From Zopfochytrium polystomum (taxonomy: Eukaryota; Chytridiomycota; Chytridiomycetes; Chytridiales; Chytridiaceae), in NCBI GenBank assembly GCA_025765615.1, contig JAIVFJ010000161.1, positions 1 through 64,000 of the forward strand: DNA of 64,000 nt, given 5' to 3'. Each line of letters opens with the position of its first letter. Position 1 is the first letter of the stretch. The position numbers were made by a program, and so were the translations under genes. Positions 63,263-64,000 of this stretch are shown here, in pieces. Under the pieces are notes generated by a model, which saw only the letters and a list, made by a program, of their open reading frames with translations, was not told where the DNA came from and ran no database searches.

Positions 63263-63387
63263 GTTTTCCCGTTTTCCCCCTCCTCCTCCTCCTCCACTCT
63301 GCCGGCGCCCATTTTCCTCTCCCTCTCTCTCTCCCTCTTTGTGTCTCACCCTCTCTCTCTCTCTCTCCCTCCTCTCTGTGTCTCACC

Positions 63388-63481
<94 letters not shown>

Positions 63482-63500
63482 GCTCTCTCTGCTCTCTCAT
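62331..63500. other. Intergenic, low complexity
   Basis: Probable bidirectional upstream region between citrate synthase and the next gene. It contains (GTTC)5-6 at about 62840-62863, long T-rich sequence at 62875-63120, an A run of about 33 at 63224-63257, and a long (TC)n (next entry). Frames through these tracts are artefacts of composition. Confidence 0.5.
63347..63485 (+). repeat. (TC)n microsatellite
   Basis: About 130 bp of nearly pure TC dinucleotides with a few interruptions. Confidence 0.95.
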
Positions 63501-64000
63501 CGATCCCCAAGAAGTCTCTTGACAATGATGACGACGGCAAAGACGGCCCACTCCTTCCGCACGTTGCGCCAATCAGCATGCCTTACTACAACAACTTGCA
63601 CCTAGCGAGCGATGCGCAGGGCGCCTCTCTTTACTTCAAGTTGATTTTCACGTCGTCGGTCCTGCCCAAGCTCTCCTTCTCCATTTTCCAAAACCTTTCG
63701 ACCACCCTGACATCGGGAACGACTGTTCAGTCGCTTTGCTTGTACAACATGCCGTTGGTTACTGATAGCGAAAAGTCTGCTTACTGGTATGTGAAATGTT
63801 TTGTTATCGTTTCCCTTTTTTTTGGGGTCTTTGGTACACTTGGAACGACGACGACTTTGTCCGATTCAGTTGCTGACGGTGTTGGTATAACCACAGGCTT
63901 CAACAACTTTCCCGGCTCAACGTTCGCGAGCGACTTTACACTGTCGCAGATTACGGCGACCAACGCGACGAGTCTGACGTACAGCAACACGTTCAACTTG
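63500..64000 (+). CDS. Partial spliced gene, unknown, runs off the window
   Basis: The coding frame includes LLPHVAPISMPYYNNLHLAS, LYFKLIFTSSVLPKLSFSIF and TSGTTVQSLCLYNMPLV. A GTATGT donor at 63787 and CACAG acceptor near 63893 define an intron. The exon afterwards is open in two frames; one (PGSTFASDFTLSQITATNAT) looks like a beta-rich secreted or surface protein with NAT/N-glycan sites, the other keeps phase. Start not resolved (ATG at 63578 possible). No family recognised. Confidence 0.45.

Noticed and set aside
62922..63605. Plus-strand frame of 227 codons through T-rich, A-run and TC-repeat sequence
   Set aside because: Low-complexity translation (Phe/Ser/Leu repeats and poly-Lys); not a gene.
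1..64000. CRISPR arrays, bacterial operons, riboswitches
   Set aside because: No regular spacer-repeat array or bacterial gene arrangement; the window is eukaryotic.

Overview
This is a eukaryotic nuclear window. It has spliced protein genes with short GT-AG introns (about 40-180 nt), intron-bearing tRNA genes, non-LTR and DNA transposons, and short interstitial TTAGGG tracts. Several features fit a zoosporic (chytrid-like) fungus: a TIR-NACHT-WD40 receptor, a Thr-rich TM-SH3 protein, ankyrin-like leucine/histidine-rich repeat genes and TTAGGG as the telomere-like unit. That assignment is inference; no marker gene settles it.

Layout. 0-1.7 kb: broken ankyrin-like gene. 1.9-2.5 kb: dispersed repeat D, second copy at 20.1-20.7 kb. 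2.5-12.8 kb: three LINE copies head to tail on the minus strand, separated by 12-15 bp telomere-like motifs and ending just beside a tRNA-His gene. 13.2-20.0 kb: CpG-rich gene block with a GH18-like hydrolase, an orphan gene, a helical membrane protein with an in-frame stop, and a metacaspase homologue lacking both catalytic residues. 20.7-31.3 kb: CpG-poor, tRNA-dense island with old repeats. 32.2-35.2 kb: transposase remnant and a five-exon unknown gene. 36.1-37.2 kb: broken TM-SH3 gene. 39.1-44.3 kb: six-exon gene for a roughly 1,631-residue TIR-NACHT-WD40 protein with twelve nearly identical WD40 repeats. 44.8-48.4 kb: diverged duplicate of the 22.4-25.4 kb tRNA segment. 49.3-55.1 kb: CpG-rich genes (UBL3-like prenylated ubiquitin-fold protein, KDEL-receptor-like protein, tRNA-Glu, 607-residue orphan). 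55.4-59.3 kb: foldback sequence and an apparently complete PIF/Harbinger element. 60.2-62.4 kb: mitochondrial citrate synthase. 63.5-64 kb: start of another spliced gene running off the window.

The window alternates between CpG-rich housekeeping blocks and CpG-poor repeat/tRNA/NLR blocks. Paired sequences show CG to TG/CA decay in the poor blocks, as expected from cytosine methylation. The strongest candidates for follow-up are the telomere-capped LINE array, the TIR-NACHT-WD40 receptor with homogenised repeats, the pseudo-metacaspase and the complete Harbinger element. Several otherwise convincing genes carry one single-base frame break, so some breaks may be assembly errors rather than true pseudogenes. 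Intron and exon limits come from reading splice consensus and phase by eye.
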